Shown here: one piece after another, positions 1-15,500 of the stretch | How positions within the stretch are numbered: the stretch's first letter is position 1 | How the letters are laid out: each line of letters opens with the position of its first letter | Assembly (NCBI GenBank): GCA_037976565.1 | Contig: CP137667.1 | Span: 35,073,366 to 35,137,365 of the forward strand | Direction: 5' to 3' | Source of the DNA: Mesocentrotus franciscanus | Taxonomy: Eukaryota > Echinodermata > Echinoidea > Camarodonta > Strongylocentrotidae | DNA: 64,000 nucleotides | Translations under genes and position numbers: made by a program | Notes under the pieces: generated by a model | Told to the model about the DNA's origin: nothing | Seen by the model: only the letters and a program-made list of their open reading frames with translations | Database searches by the model: none

Positions 1-2285
1 GATGGAAGATCGGGTAGGGTGGTAGTAGACGTAGAATGGTAGTAGAGGTAGGATGGAAGAACGGGTAGGGTGGACGTAGGATGGTTTGTAGAGGTAGGAT
101 GGAAGAACAGGTAAGGTGGTGTTAGTAGAGGTAGGATGGAAGAACGGGTAGGATGGTAGTAGAGGTAGGATGGAAGAACGGCCGGGTAGGATGGTAGTAG
201 AGGTAGGATGGAAGAACGGGTAGGATGGTAGTTAAGGTAGAATGGAAGATTAACGGGTAGGGTTGTAGTAGAGGTAGGATTGAAGAACGGGTATGGTGGT
301 AGTAGACGTAGAATGGTAGTTAAGGTAGGATGGAAGAACTGGTAGGGTTGAAGTAGAGGTAGGATGGAAGAATGGGTAGGGGGTAGAACGGGTAAGGTGG
401 GGATAGACGTAGGATGGGGGTAGACTTAGGATGGTAGTAGAGGTAGGATGGAAGAACGGGTAAGGTGGTGTTAGTAGAGGTAGGATGGAAGAATGGGTAA
501 GGTGGAAGTAGACTAACGATGGTAGCAGAAGTAGGGTGGAAGAACGGGTAGGTGGTACTAGATGTAGGATGGTAGTAGAGGTAGTATGAAAGAACGGGTA
601 TGGTGGCAGTAGACGTAGAATGGTAGTTAAGGTAGGATGGAAGAACGGATAGGGTTGTAGTAGAGGTAGGATTGAAGAACAGGTAGGGTGGTAGTAGACG
701 TATATGGCATTTAGAGGTAAGATGGAAGAACGGGTAGGGTGGGGATATACGTAGGATGGGGGTAGACTTAGGATGGTAGTAGAGGTAGGATGGAAGAACG
801 GGTAAGGTGGTGTTAGTAGAGGTAGGATGGAAGAATGGGTAGGGTGGGGGTAGACGTAGGATTGCAGTAGAGGTAGGATAGAAGAATGGGTTAGGGTGGT
901 AGTAGACGTTGGTAGTAGAGGAAGAATGGTGGAAGAGGTAGTTTGGTGGTAGAGGTAGGGTGGTGGTAGAGGTAGGATGGCAATAGAGGTAGGATGGGAG
1001 TAGACGTAGGGTGGTAGTAAAAGTAGGATGGTAGTAGAAGATAGATTGTAGAGGTAAGAAGGTGGTAGAGCTAGGGTGGTGGTAGTAAAGGTAGGATGGT
1101 AGTAGAGGTAGGGTTAAAGTAGGTAGGATAGTGGCAAATGTAGGATGGTGGCAGAGGTAAGATGGTGGCAGAGGGACGATAGTAGTAGACGTAGGATGGT
1201 AGTAGAGGCAGAATTAAGGAACGAGTAGGGTGGGGGTAGACGTAGGATGGTAGTAGAGGTAAGATGGTAGAACGGGTAGGATGGTAGTAGAGGTAGGATG
1301 AAAGAACGTTTAGAGTAGCAGTATAGGTAGGATGTTCAGAATTGTATAGGATTTAGAGTGGTAGTAGAGGTAGGATGGAAGAACGGGTAGGGTGCTTGTA
1401 GACGTAAGTTCATAGAAGAGGTAGGATGGTAGTAGAAGCAGGCTGGAAGTAGAGCTAAAGTGGTAGTAGAAGTAAGAGAGGTAGTAGAGGTTGGATGATA
1501 GTATAGGATGGATGCTGGTAGAGGAAGGGTGGTGATAGAGGTAGGTTGGTGGTAGAGGTAGGGTGGTAGTGGAGGTAGGATGGTAGTAGAGGTAGGATGG
1601 AAGAACGGGTAGGATGGTAGTAAAGGTATGATGGAAGAACGGGTAGGGTGGTAGTAGAGAATGGATCGATTTAGAGATAAAAATAGTAGTAGATCCAGGA
1701 TGGAAGTAGAGATAGGGTGGTAGCAGGGAAGGGTGGTGGTAGTGGAAAATCGTAATAGAAGTACTAGAGGCAATATGGTTCTAGAGGCCATACCGTACTA
1801 GAGGGAAGGTCTGTGATGGAGGTGGGGTGGTGGTGGAGGTATCGAGGCGGATGGTTGTGGAGGCGGGTCGGTGTGGGGGCAGGATGGTATTAGAGGTAGG
1901 GTGGTAGTAGAAATAGGAAGGTAGTAGAGATAAGAAGGTAGTAGAGATGGGAAGGTAGTAGAGGTAGGGTGGTCGAAGATGTAGGATGGTAGTAGAGGTA
2001 GTTTGGTGGCAGAAGTAGGGTGGTAAAAAAGGTAGAATGCTAGTAGAGGTAGGTTGAGGATGTAGGTTGGTATTAGAAGTAGGGTGATAGTAGAGGTAGG
2101 GTTGAATTAGAGGTAAAGTGGTAGATCCAGGGTGGTAGTTGAATTAGGAGAGGTAGGGTGGTATAAGAGTTAGGGTGGTAGTAGAAGCAGGATGGTTGTA
2201 GATAGAACGATAGTTGAATGGAAGTATGACTGTAGTGGGAAAAGGGTACGAGATGTAGGAAGGTAGCAGAAGAAGGACTAACCCA
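1..2285. repeat. Degenerate GGTAGTAGAGGTAGGATGG minisatellite
   Basis: The first 2.3 kb is a purine-rich tandem array built from short blocks such as GGTAGTAGAGGTAGGATGG and GAAGAACGGGTAGGGTGG. Copies differ by substitutions and small indels, and the array grows more degenerate towards the right edge near 2285. It runs off the left end of the window. Open frames on the minus strand here (Pro/Leu/Thr/Tyr-rich, for example 1336-1791) are products of the repeat and not genes. Strand asymmetry is strong (G/A on plus, C/T on minus). Confidence 0.93.
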
Positions 2286-5200
2286 TACACAAACACATAC
2301 TCGCACTCATTATAAATATCTTTAAAAAATTTGAAAAGCTCTCTTTATTGGAAATAAAAACACTGACAGTAGAAAACATATCAGAATTTCATTTTATCTT
2401 TCAGCAGTACTTTATGTATTACATCACAAGTGTATAATAATGACAAAGCAGTTTCTAGTAATTCAATCATAAGAGTTATACAAATTGTTACACTATTGCA
2501 ATATGTCAGTTGAAAATAACAAAATATTCTACTAATTATGCATAAATCACATTTGCATTTTCTGGAGTTTCAATGACATTTACATTGTTCACAGATAGTC
2601 TCAGTAAATAGTATATATGCTACAATAAATCACAGTTATGAGTATTGTATTGAGACACAAACTGAGACACACAAAATGATATCACCCATGGGGGGTCAAT
2701 CCTAAGGGTAGCAACTAATTTCAGAAGTGGCTGTATATAGAACATAATAATGCAATGTTTTCCCCAATGATGGATTGACGCCCCTACCCACATCGACGTG
2801 ACTGGAGATGTCATGAAGACATTTCATAAATGTCTCCTCTTGCCATCATACCTGTCATGTGGGACCTACATAACACAGCAAGTTTAGTTACCATGGTTAC
2901 AGGTGGCAAGTAGAGTATACCTTGATAAATAACTACACTATCATGCAATAGTACAGATATTGGATGAATGTTGGACAAAATGAACTTCATTATGCCCAAT
3001 AAAATAAACATCATCCTAGTACCAATTGGAAATGATCCTTAAGATTGTGGAACTCAAAATCTAATTCTTGTATCATCAACCGACTTTGATAGGATGAGGA
3101 TTTAACTATTGATAAGATTAGAAGGGGGTATATGATGGGGGAAGGTAATGATATTCCTCATGTGATTCTTCGCCCCTCCCATATGAGTCGAAGGTGGTAT
3201 ATTTGGGATGAGGTACTTTATTGCCCCTCCCCATAGTATAATAATGGGAGGAGCCCATCAATGTAGGAGCACTGCTTATATATGCCACTAGCTAGGCTCC
3301 TCCCTGTCACTGTATACATGCATATGTATGCAGGGGTATGCAGGGAGAACCACATTTGAAGATGATGTTATGTGTTTCCCCTCCCCTTCTAGCTTACAAC
3401 AGATAATGAGAGGAGCAATTGATTAATGCTCCTCCCAATCTGTTGTGTTTAAGGATGGTTATACAGGGAGGGGTAAAATTATGACACATTTTGCCTTTTT
3501 TTAATCATCCATTGGCTCAGGCTTGGGGTATTCCCTACCACTGTCCTCTAATTCCTTTTGTTTAGCTCAACTAGGAGGGCTGCATCCTCCCATGCTCACC
3601 CCCTTCAATTAAAAATATATATTTTTGTTATGACCAAACGCCCCAGCCCTCTAAGGGCGAAGGCACTATAGAGTTCCAAAAGAGAATCCCAGTATACCTT
3701 ACTTGCCACCTGTAGTTAAAACAAAAATGATAAAAAAGTGCAGATATTTCAATGCTAAACCATCCACTGTATGAAAACGATAAGGATATGTCTATCCTAA
3801 AACCATTTTAAAAAAACAGTTGGGGGGGGGGGAGGTTCAGAAGAACATGCTACATACTTGCCTGGCTGAACCAAGTTGGTATGTCCTACAAAATGTAAAA
3901 AGCATCAGTTAAATGTCAAGTAAAGAGAGAGAGGGATGCATTGACGTGATACAAACATATAAGACAATTGGAGGAAACACACTATGAATTCTTCCTATTT
4001 CCCTCTCTCACATATTCTGCTAATATCTCTTAATCGAACCTTGAACATAAAAGTATGTTGTAATAGTGGAAAATTGATTTCCAATATAACAAACAATGTT
4101 GTATGGTAGGAAACTGTCTACCAATAAAGCTATACACGCTCCTATAAATATACAGTGGATGGCACTATACCAGTCATACATTCTTTTAACCGTGTAACCA
4201 CGTTTCCCATATATCATATATCTTTAAAGTACTTACAGACATCGCAGATGTATAGGCACTATAGCATCATACCATCTGATGACCACCATTTTACGAGGCC
4301 ATTTGAACATCTAAATAGTGTAAAGATTTGTTTTCAGAACATTCTCAAAAATTGCTATTTACATGAACAGGCACCTTGCCTGATACACATACAAAGGGAC
4401 ATATCCCTGTACAAACAAGACGAAGCAGATAATACTGCTTAGTGGGAACGTAAAATTTTATGACATGGTTAAAAGAATGAATGCAATTTGCGGTATAGCT
4501 ACACTTGTGACAGTTCCTAACTCACCAGTTGTACACACGTATGCACCCATGAATATGGTACATTCATGGAACCAAGCTAATAATCAAGCTTATGCCAGGC
4601 TTCAGGAGGACTACAGCCTCCACCCTTATCAAAATGAGGGCTCCTGGATATGTTAACAGGAGAGTATGGGGGATCTAAAATCAAATTATATTAGAGTATG
4701 ACCGTTACTAACTAATATATAATTATATGCGATATAAGAATTTGAAAAATATCTATGGCAAATTAGAAGTGTCGTTAACACAATATCAGGTATTGCAATC
4801 ATCCCTTTTTTAATAATATAAATGCATGAATATTTAAACAGCAAACTCGCGTTGCCTTTATATCATTTCACAATCAAATCCATTAGCATTGATATATGTC
4901 TGTTTCCCAACACAGTAATCGTCTTTTTTCATATCAAATCTACATTATGATAAAAAGTAAAGCATGATAACTAGTATGATAACCAGTGCAGAACAGAAAG
5001 TTTGATAAAATATGATAACAAAGTATATAGTGCTCAAACTCGGTTCATACTATAAATTATCAAAATATCAATAGTAATACAATATGCAAGTACAACCATG
5101 TTTGTACAAGAGCAAAAAAAGAAGATTTTCACAGAAATACTTTAATATATGATTTACCAATTGGTAATAATTAAACAATGTCTTGTTATATTTCTATATT

Positions 5201-6500
5201 TCTGAATTGTATCAGGATATGAAAATTTCCCACTTGCAAGGTACAAATAAACTTTGGATGCCAGGAATATATCAAGTAGTAATTTTTCTAGTGCTCTCAC
5301 AATAATAGGAATTAAAGCATGGAACAATGATGCACAATTTTATTAATTTATTACTCAACTTAATTAACACTTTCACGTCTGGAAATGAAAACAAAGTTGC
5401 TGATGCAAAAAGAGTTTACTCATCCACGTCTGGGTTCATAAACCCTATTGCATATTCAAGATAAGTTTACATATGCACGTCTGCATGTGAAAACTTTACC
5501 TGCTGAACCAAAGGAATATTAAGAGCCATTTTTTGTTTTTTGCTTTTTTGGTGCAATTTAACAAACAGTTCTTTATCATGTATAATTCCATATTGTTGTG
5601 CAGAGACTGATAAGCAACAGGTGACCGAGACTAAATTCCATTTTCGGGCGCGAGATGGAATTAGATCTCAAATTTGTATTTTTTTTTCTCTCTAAATTCC
5701 TCCATCTGGAATTTTCTGTTTAAACAATGCAAGCGGGATGCTAACAAAACAAAACAAATCAAAAAAGACAATTCGGACAATAAACAAATTTGAACATAAT
5801 ATAGAAAATTACACATTTCAATGTACTTTGCATAGTCATAGTCATAGTCTAAAATGAAAAACAATTGATAAATATGAAAATCTATTTCTAGAGTTTTGTA
5901 TTTCTGCTAAAATAGTAATAAATACTGTTAAATGATATTAATGGCTTTGATACTAATTACCATACAATAAAAATATGACACTATAGAACTTAAAGAATAA
6001 TTGGGAAACATAAGCCATTTTGGCTTCGTTTACCTTGAATTATCGAGGTGATCATGGAAAAAATATTGCACGTACAAAACAACCACATCAATCTCGTTTA
6101 AATAATTTAATGATTTATTTACACTAATTCATTAATTATTTATTTCAAAACAGTTTATTAAACAATAATGCCACAGCCATGTGGCTGAAATGCACAATCA
6201 AGTCAGAGCTAGACATTATCTTACGATGGTGATTATGGCAGGAGTTCTCCTCTAATGTCATTACCAATGCAACGAGTATTGTGGACAAAATGGTACTTCT
6301 TTCGATAGGAATGTGCAGGTTGTTCTAGCATAAAGCTGTATTTGATTACTGATTTCGTGAAGCGCTTTACGTAATAGATTGGTTTTGCACTATATAAGAT
6401 ACATTTGTATGTATGTCATTGTAAAGGTTATACTGCATCAAAAGTTTTCCAGATATATTGGATTGAGTATCTACGATCAATACATACGTCCCCAATATAA
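2286..6500. other. AT-rich stretch with no recognisable gene
   Basis: Only short, stop-limited frames occur here, and none resembles a known protein or is joined to another by plausible phase-matched splice sites. Small local patterns are visible: G/C-rich blocks of the type GGGAGGGG alternating with CCCCTCCC between about 3120 and 3480, and three CACGTCTG motifs about 51 bp apart at 5374-5484. Nothing in this stretch supports an RNA gene. Confidence 0.5.
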
Positions 6501-9500
6501 AGAAAATATGTATTAACTGAATGAAAATTTATAAACATTTTTTGAGCAACTCTAAATTTGATAAGTTACAGTTACAAAGAAATAGAAGAAACAATCTTGG
6601 CATAATTGTGATGGAATCTATAGGAAAGTATTAAAATATAATTTCTAGATTTAACAGTCATAGATTACAAAGAGTAAGAGAGGGAAAAAAGAGGGGGCAT
6701 CTTTTGATTTGAATATGATGTGGAATAAACATGGAAATCTTACATTTAAAAGTCTTAACTACATGTATAAACACTAATAGAAAGATGGTCGTTCCTTTTA
6801 ATATGTTGTACAGTGTTAAAAAAAGAAAAGAGTAGGTTAATAAGACAAAAAAATTGTACAATTAATAGAACATGAGAATAGAGCTTGCTGTGAATCTACT
6901 GGAAAGTACTAATAAAGAAAAATATTAAAATGAGTAAATCAAGATTAAAAATCATGAAGACTAATGCAATATAATTAATACATTAGACATTGTATTATGT
7001 CTACTTATTAATGTCTTACATGGATAATAGGAATACTTTTTGAAATTAAATCGGACATGGAATATCCACAAAAGTAAAGCAATTTCAGAAGTAAGGACAA
7101 CACAAGGTAATAAGAGAGATAATGGGAATACACTGTACTTCCTGAAATGAATCTAATAAACAATATTTTAAACAAGCAAATCTCTACATTTATCAAAAAA
7201 TAGAGTGACAAACAGAAAACAACGATAATTCATCTTGATTCAAAGAAGCAAAATCGAGAAATATGAAAAATAATCATTCACAGGAAGAAAGAGAGAGAGA
7301 TAGAGAGAGAGAACTAACCATTGTAATGGAGTTGATACACGATATTCAAACAAGCAAATCGATATACTTAATAAGTAATAACTATAAGTATAAGAGAAGA
7401 GGGAAAGCCATGTATATTGTTATTTAATCCTGATATACAATATATTCAAAGAAGCAAATCTAGAAGTCAACCGAGTTGTAGAAAAGGAGAAATATAAATT
7501 GCTGTGAATTAATATGATAGACAGCATTTAACAAGCAAATCACTATCTGGTAGAATTTTGCTGTAACCTGATATATAACCAATATAAGCACATCATGATG
7601 TGCAAAGTCTTGTTATGAGAAGAATAAGAAGGAGAAGAAGGGGGAGAGAGAGACAGGAGGATATGGAGGGAGAAATGAATAGGAAAAAGGAAAGGGGAAT
7701 AATTCTAATTTTGACTTTTATGTCCAGTATTTAAACATTCTTTCCAGGCTTTACTTTTCTGAGAGTAACATGGAAAGAATGGGAATAAGTTTTGGAAATT
7801 ATAAACATTATTGAAATGAGCAAATTAGATCGTACAAGTCATGAATATGAAAGGTATGGCCTAATGAAGAAGAGAGAAAACATTTTTTCTTTGGACATGG
7901 AATACAGTAAACGTGTGATGAATCTCACTTTATAAAAAGTATCATTGTATATAAATTCAGAAAACACGATCGCAACTACACTAAAAATCAAACTCAAGGG
8001 CAATTTCAATACCCTTTTGTATGCCCAATAGAAATCATGTTCAGATTACGTACCGGTAATACAATTTTATCATTGTAATGTTCACGCATTTCAAAAGGTG
8101 ACATACAAGGCCATTGAAATTGCATTAGGTTGACTTTTCTATAATAATTTCGACTATGTTAGAAGTGGAAATATTGCATCACTGCTACACTATGCAGCGC
8201 AGCATTCAATATTTATAAAGCAAATGTATATCATACAATGAAAAGGCTACAGCCCACGAGACTGATGGAGTAAGGACCGACAGCCCATGAGAGCCCCACT
8301 CCCACTCCTAATATTACAGCAAAGCACTGCAGTTCCTGTCATGCGCTTTCAATCCTTGTCCTAAGCTTTAGGAAATAATTGTTCTGGAAGTGAATCTGGT
8401 AATTTTTTTAATAAGCACATCAGTATATAATTAACAGCATTTACAACTAAAAACAGGAAAGAGAATATCATTCTTATGAATCTGATATACATGTAGACCT
8501 AACATAAAGCCAGGTGAATAGGAACAAATATTGGATATTCTTAAAGAAAATTCACAGGAATAATGGAGACCCTATTCATTTTGGAATTCAAAAGAGTATG
8601 CTTCATTCCCGGATAAAATATGAATAGTGATGTCTAAAAATGTTCCCATTTGCAAAGATTTGCCAAAATAAAACTAGTATAAGTCATTATTTAACAAAAA
8701 AGTAAGTAATAATGGTAAATAATTCTTGTGAAACTGAGACAAATTCTATTGAGAAACATGGTAAAAATATTAACTTTTAGTAAACAAAAACACATTCGGA
8801 AATGCCAAGACTTATGCAGACCCTTTTAAGTTCTGTAATGAAGATGAGTAATGAAATGGGTCTAACATTATTGGGTGAAAAGTAAAAAGTCATAATTATT
8901 AAACAATAACATAATAGGAAAAGATAATAATTGTTTTGAATCTGGCATATATTAAGTGGTTTGTATAAAATTACAAACAAGAATTAAAAGGGATATTATA
9001 ATTCTTGTGAAACTGATATACTGTACAAATGGCTGAATAGGAATAGAGTAGGACCCCCCAATCAATCAATCGACCAACCAATCCAATTTCTAATGCAGAG
9101 ACTTGTCATTTTGGATATTTTTTGTAATAATCTATAAACACAAGAAAAATTAAAAAACAAACGGTTTGCATTATTTCTAAGTGATAATTATGTTCAAAAA
9201 AAATGTTACTATATTCACTCCATTAATTGTTACTATTCAACCCATTTTGGGGCGCAGTATTATAACAAGCACAACTAGACTTGACAGGTCGTAAGATTAT
9301 AGAGAGTAACAGTAACGGAGAATTTCGAATATGATGAAGAAAGAAAATCAGAATTTTAAAAAATTTAATTTAATTTTAAAAAGAACAAAAAAGAATGAAG
9401 TTAATTGGATAGATTCTAATAACTTCATGGAACCATATCAAAGATGAAAGGAAGCCCAGAAAAAACAGTTTCAAGAAAGAAAGATAAAGATCCAGGGAAA

Positions 9501-9560
9501 CAAATACGAAGCCCTATCGAATAGAGAAAAAACACAGAACCAGGCCAGAAAAAACCTGCA
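6500..9560. repeat. Old decayed ~90-bp tandem repeat, left flank
   Basis: A diverged motif (roughly TATTCAAACAAGCAAATCTAGATT, then GATAAGTCATAA and an A/G-rich tail) recurs, with the AAGCAAATC anchor near 7172, 7351, 7451 and 7531. Weaker copies are near 6540, 6640, 6930 and 7805. Spacings are about 80, 100 and 180 bp, consistent with a ~90-bp period. The same motif reappears on the other side of the big satellite at 28827, 29051, 29260 and 29361. No gene is seen in this stretch. Confidence 0.6.
8001..8122. repeat. Imperfect palindrome, possible MITE relic
   Basis: CAATTTCAAT at 8001 is mirrored by ATTGAAATTG ending at 8122, and inner TTTTGTATG is mirrored by CATACAAGG. The roughly 25-bp arms enclose about 70 bp. 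It may be a decayed miniature transposon; no target duplication was made out. Confidence 0.4.
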
Positions 9561-9564
9561 CACA

Positions 9565-12500
9565 ATACCATGAAAACCAAAAACAGATACAATTTGATGT
9601 CTCAAAAATGAAAGAAAACAAGCACATGGCTGGGCGTGCCGTTCACCTACAATTTAAGGAACAGTGCCCCGTAGGCTCATCATTCACAGGTCACCATCTC
9701 CCAGCCAGTAATTACCTACACCTAATATCATGGAAACCAAAGAGAGACAATTTAATGTCTCAAAAATAAAAGAAACTAGCACCTGACTGGGCGTGCCGTT
9801 CACCTACAATTTAAGGGACAGTGCCCCGTAGGCTCATCATTCACAGGTCACCATCTCCCAGCCAGAAATTACCTACAATTAATATCATGGATACCAAAAA
9901 GAGACAATTCAATGTCAAAAAAATGAAAGAAAACTAGCACCTGGCTGGGCGTGCCGTTCACCTACAATTTAAGGGACAGTGCCCCGTAGGCTCATCATTC
10001 ACAGGTCACCATCTCCCAGCCAGTAATTACCTACACCTAATATCATGGATACCAAAAAGAGACAATTCAATGTCAAAAAAATGAAAGAAACTAGCACCTG
10101 ACTGGGTGTGCCGTTCACCTACAATTTAAGGGACAGTGCCCCGTAGGCTCATCATTCACAGGTCACCATCTCCCAGCCAGTAATTACCTACACCTAATAT
10201 CATGGAAACCAAAGAGAGACAATTTAATGTCTCAAAAATAAAAGAAAACTAGCACCTGACTGGGCGTGCCGTTCACCTACAATTTAAGGGACAGTGCCCC
10301 GTAGGCTCATCATTCACAGGTCACCATCTCCCAGCCAGTAATTACCTACACCTAATAATAATGAAACCAAAGAGACAATTTAATGTTTTTAAATAAAAGA
10401 AAACTAGCACCTGACTGGGCGTGCCGTTCACCTACAATTTAAGGGACAGTGCCCCGTAGGCTCATCATTCACAGGTCACCATCTCCCAGCCAGTAATTAC
10501 CTACACCTAATATCATGGATACCAAAAAGAGACAATTAATGTCTTAAAATAAAAGAAAACTAGCACCTGACTGGGCGTGCCGTTCACCTACAATTTAAGG
10601 GACAGTGCCCCGTAGGCTCATCATTCACAGGTCACCATCTCCCAGCCAGTAATTACCTACACCTAATACTATGAATACCAAAAAGATACCATTTAATGTT
10701 TTGAAATGAAAGAAAACCAGCACCTGACTGGGCGTGCCGTTCACCTACAATTTAAGGGACAGTGCCCGTAGGCTCATCATTCACAGGTCACCATCTCCCA
10801 GCCAGTTATTACCTATACCTAACACCATGAATACTAAAAAGAGACAATAACTGTTTTGAAATGAAAGAAAACTAGCACCTGACTGGGCGTGCCGTTCACC
10901 TACAATTTAAGGGACAGTGCCCCGTAGGCTCATCATTCACAGGTCACCATCTCCCAGCCAGTAATTACCTACACCTAATACCATGACTACCAAAAAGATA
11001 CCATTTAATGTTTTTAAATGAAAAAAATAAAAAGCACCTGACTGGGCGTGCCGTTCACCTACAATTTAAGGGACAGTGCCCCGTAGGCTCATTATTCACA
11101 GGTCACCATCTCCCAGCCAGTAATTACCTACACCTAATACCATGACTACCAAAAAGATACAATTCAATGTCTCAAAAATAAAAGAAAACTAGCACCTGAC
11201 TGGGCGTGCCGTTCACCTACAATTTAAGGGACAGTGCCCCGTAGGCTCATCATTCACAGGTCACCATCTCCCAGCCAGTTATTACCTACAACTAATATCA
11301 TGGATACCAACAAAGACAAATCAATGTCTCAAAAATGAAAGAAAACTAGCACCTGGCTGGGCGTGCCGTTCACCTACAATTTAAGGGACAGTGCCCCGTA
11401 GGTTCATCATTCACAGGTCACCATCTCCCAGCCAGTGATTTCCTACACCTAATAATCATGGAAACCAAAGAGAGACAATTTAATGTCTCAAAAATAAAAG
11501 AAACTAGCACCTGACTGGGCGTGCCGTTCACCTACAATTTAAGGGACAGTGCCCCGTAGGCTCATCATTCACAGGTCACCATCTCCCAGCCAGTAATTAC
11601 CTACACCTAATAACATGACTACCAACAAGATACCATTAAATGTTTTGAAATAAAAGAATAAGTAGCATCTGACTGGGCGTGCCATTCACCTACAATTTAA
11701 GGGACAGTGCCCCGTAGGCTCATCATTCACAGGTCACCATCTCCCAGCCAGTTATTACCTACACCTAATATCATGGAAACCAAAGAGACAATTTAATGTC
11801 TCAAAAATAAAAGAAACTAGCACCTGACTGGGCGTGCCGTTCACCTACAATTTAAGGGACAGTGCCCCGTAGGCTCATCATTCACAGGTCACCATCTCCC
11901 AGCCAGTAATTACCTACACCTAATAACATGACTACCAACAAGATACCATTAAATGTTTTGAAATAAAAGAATAAGTAGCATCTGACTGGGCGTGCCATTC
12001 ACCTACAATTTAAGGGACAGTGCCCCGTAGGCTCATCATTCACAGGTCACCATCTCCCAGCCAGTCATTACCTACACCTAATATCATGGAAACCAAAGAG
12101 AGACAATTTAATGTCTCAAAAATAAAAGAAAACTAGCACCTGACTGGGCGTGCCGTTCACCTACAATTTAAGGGACAGTGCCCCGTAGGCTCATCATTCA
12201 CAGGTCACCATCTCCCAGCCAGTAATTACCTACAACTAATACCATGGATACCAAAAAGAGACAATTCAATGTCAAAAAAATGAAAGAAAACTAGCACCTG
12301 ACTGGGCGTGCCGTTCACCTACAATTTAAGGGACAGTGCCCCGTAGGCTCATCATTCACAGGTCACCATCTCCCAGCCAGAAATTACCTACACTAATATC
12401 ATGGATACCAAAAAGAGACAATTCAATGTCAAAAATGAAAGAAAACTAGCACCTGGCTGGGCGTGCCGTTCACCTACAATTTAAGGGACAGTGCCCCGTA

Positions 12501-15500
12501 GGCTCATCATTCACAGGTCACCATCTCCCAGCCAGTAATTACCTACACCTAATACCATGACTACCAAAAAGATACAATTTAATGTTTTTAAATGAAAAAA
12601 AAAGCACCTGACTGGGCGTGCCGTTCACCTACAATTTAGGGACAGTGCCCCGTAGGCTCATCATTCACAGGTCACCATCTCCCAGCCAGTAATTACCTAC
12701 ACCTAATACCATGAATACCAAAAAGAGACAATTCAATGTCTCAAAAATGAAAGAAAACTAGCACCTGGCTGGGCGTGCCGTTCACCTACAATTTAAGGGA
12801 CAGTGCCCCGTAGGCTCATCATTCACAGGTCACCATCTCCCAGCCAGTTATTACCTACAACTAATACCATGGATACCAAAAAGACAAATCAATGTTTTGA
12901 AATGAAAGAAAACTAGCACCTGACTGGGCGTGCCGTTCACCTACAATTTAAGGGACAGTGCCCCGTAGGCTCATCATTCACAGGTCACCATCTCCCAGCC
13001 AGTGATTACCTACACCTAATATCATGGAAACCAAAAGAGACAATTTAATGTCTCAAAAAAAAGAAAACTAGCACCTGACTGGGCGTGCCGTTCACCTACA
13101 ATTTAAGGGACAGTGCCCCGTAGGCTCATCATTCACAGGTCACCATCTCCCAGCCAGTAATTACCTACACCTAATATCATGGAAACCAAAGAGAGACAAT
13201 TCAATGTCTCAAAATGAAAGAAAACTAGCACCTGACTGGGCGTGCCGTTCACCTACAATTTAAGGGACAGTGCCCCGTAGGCTCATCATTCATAGGTCAC
13301 CATCTCCCAGCCAGTTATTACCTACAATATCATGGATATTCAATGTCTCAAAAATAAAAGAAAACTAGCACCTGGCTGGGCGTGCCGTTCACCTACAATT
13401 TAAGGGACAGTGCCCCGTAGGCTCATCATTCACAGGTCACCATCTCCCAGCCAGTAATTACCTACACCTAATACCATGAATACCAAAAGATACCATTTAA
13501 TGTTTTGAAATGAAAGAAAAACTAAAACCTGACTGGGCGTGCCGTTCACCTACAATTTAAAGGATATTGCCCCGTAGGCTCATCATTCACAGGTCACCAT
13601 CTCCCAGCCAGTTATTACCTACACCTAATATATGAATACCAAAAAGAGACAATTACTGTTTTAAAATGAAAGAAAACCAGCACCTGACTGGGCGTGCCGT
13701 TCACCTACAATTTAAGGGACAGTGCCCCGTAGGCTCATCATTCACAGGTCACCATCTCCCAGCCAGTAATTACCTACACCTAATACCATGAATACCAAAA
13801 AGATACCATTTAATGTTTTGAAATGCAAAAAATAAAAAGCACCTGACTGGGCGTGCCGTTCACCTACAATTTAAGGGACAGTGCCCCGTAGGCTCATTAT
13901 TCACAGGTCACCATCTCCCAGCCAGAAATTACCTACAACTAATATCATGGATACCAAAAGAGACAATTCAATGTCTCAAAAATAAAAGAAAACTAGCACC
14001 TGGCTGGGCGTGCCGTTCACCTACAATTTAAGGGACAGTGCCCCGTAGGCTCATCATTCACAGGTCACCATCTCCCAGCCAGTGATTTCCTACACCTAAT
14101 ACCTAATACCATGAATACCAAAAGAGATACAATCTAATGTTTTGAAATTAAAGAAAGAAAACTAGCACCTGACTGGGCGTGCCGTTCACCTACAATTTAA
14201 GGGACAGTGCCCCGTAGGCTCATCATTCACAGGTCACCATCTCCCAGCCAGTTATTACCTACAACTAATATCATGGATACCAACAAAGACAATTCAATGT
14301 CTCAAAATGAAAGAAAACTAGCACCTGGCTGGGCGTGCCGTTCACCTACAATTTAAGGGACAGTGCCCCGTAGGCTCATCATTCACAGGTCACCATCTCC
14401 CAGCCAGAAATTACCTACCCTAAACCATGAATACCAAAAAGAGATACAATCTAATTTTTTGAAATTAAAGAAAGACAATGAGCAGCTGACTGGGCGTGCC
14501 GTTCACCTACAATTTAAGGGACAGTGCCCCGTAGGCTCATCATTCACAGGTCACCATCCCCCAGCCAGTAATTACCTACACCAAATACCATGACTACCAA
14601 AAAGAGACAATTCAATGTCTCAAAAATGAAAGAAAACTAGCACCTGGCTGGGCGTGCCGTTCACCTACAATTTAAGGGACAGTGCCCCGTAGGCTCATCA
14701 TTCACAGGTCACCATCTCCCAGCCAGTTATTACCTACACCTAATATCATGGAAACCAAAAAAGACAATTTAATGTCTCAAAAATGAAAGAAAACTAGCAC
14801 CTGACTGGGCGTGCCGTTCACCTACAATTTAAGGGACAGTGCCCCGTAGGCTCATCATTCACAGGTCACCATCTCCCAGCCAGTGATTTCCTACACCTAA
14901 TAATCATGGAAACCAAAGAGAGACAATTTAATGTCTCAAAAATGAAAGAAAACTAGCACCTGACTGGGCGTGCCGTTCACCTACAATTTAAGGGACAGTG
15001 CCCCGTAGGCTCATTATTCACAGGTCACCATCTCCCAGCCAGAAATTACCTACAACTAATATCATGGATACCAAAAAGAGACAATTCAATGTCTCAAAAA
15101 TAAAAGAAAACTAGCACCTGGCTGGGCGTGCCGTTCACCTACAATTTAAGGGACAGTGCCCCGTAGGCTCATCATTCATAGGTCACCATCTCCCAGCCAG
15201 TTATTACCTACAATATCATGGATATTCAATGTCTCAAAAATAAAAGAAAACTAGCACCTGGCTGGGCGTGCCGTTCACCTACAATTTAAGGGACAGTGCC
15301 CCGTAGGCTCATCATTCACAGGTCACCATCTCCCAGCTAGTAATTACCTACACCTTATACTATGAATACCAAAAAGATACCATTTACGGTTTTGAAATGA
15401 AAGAAAAACTAAAACCTGACTGGGCGTGCCGTTCACCTACACTTTAAAGGATATTGCCCCTTAAGCTCATCATTTACAGGTCACCATCTCCCAGCCAGTT

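Noticed and set aside
1336..2306. Minus-strand frames of 151 and 77 codons
   Set aside because: They translate the minisatellite; composition is Pro/Leu/Thr/Tyr repeats with no start context or splice sites.
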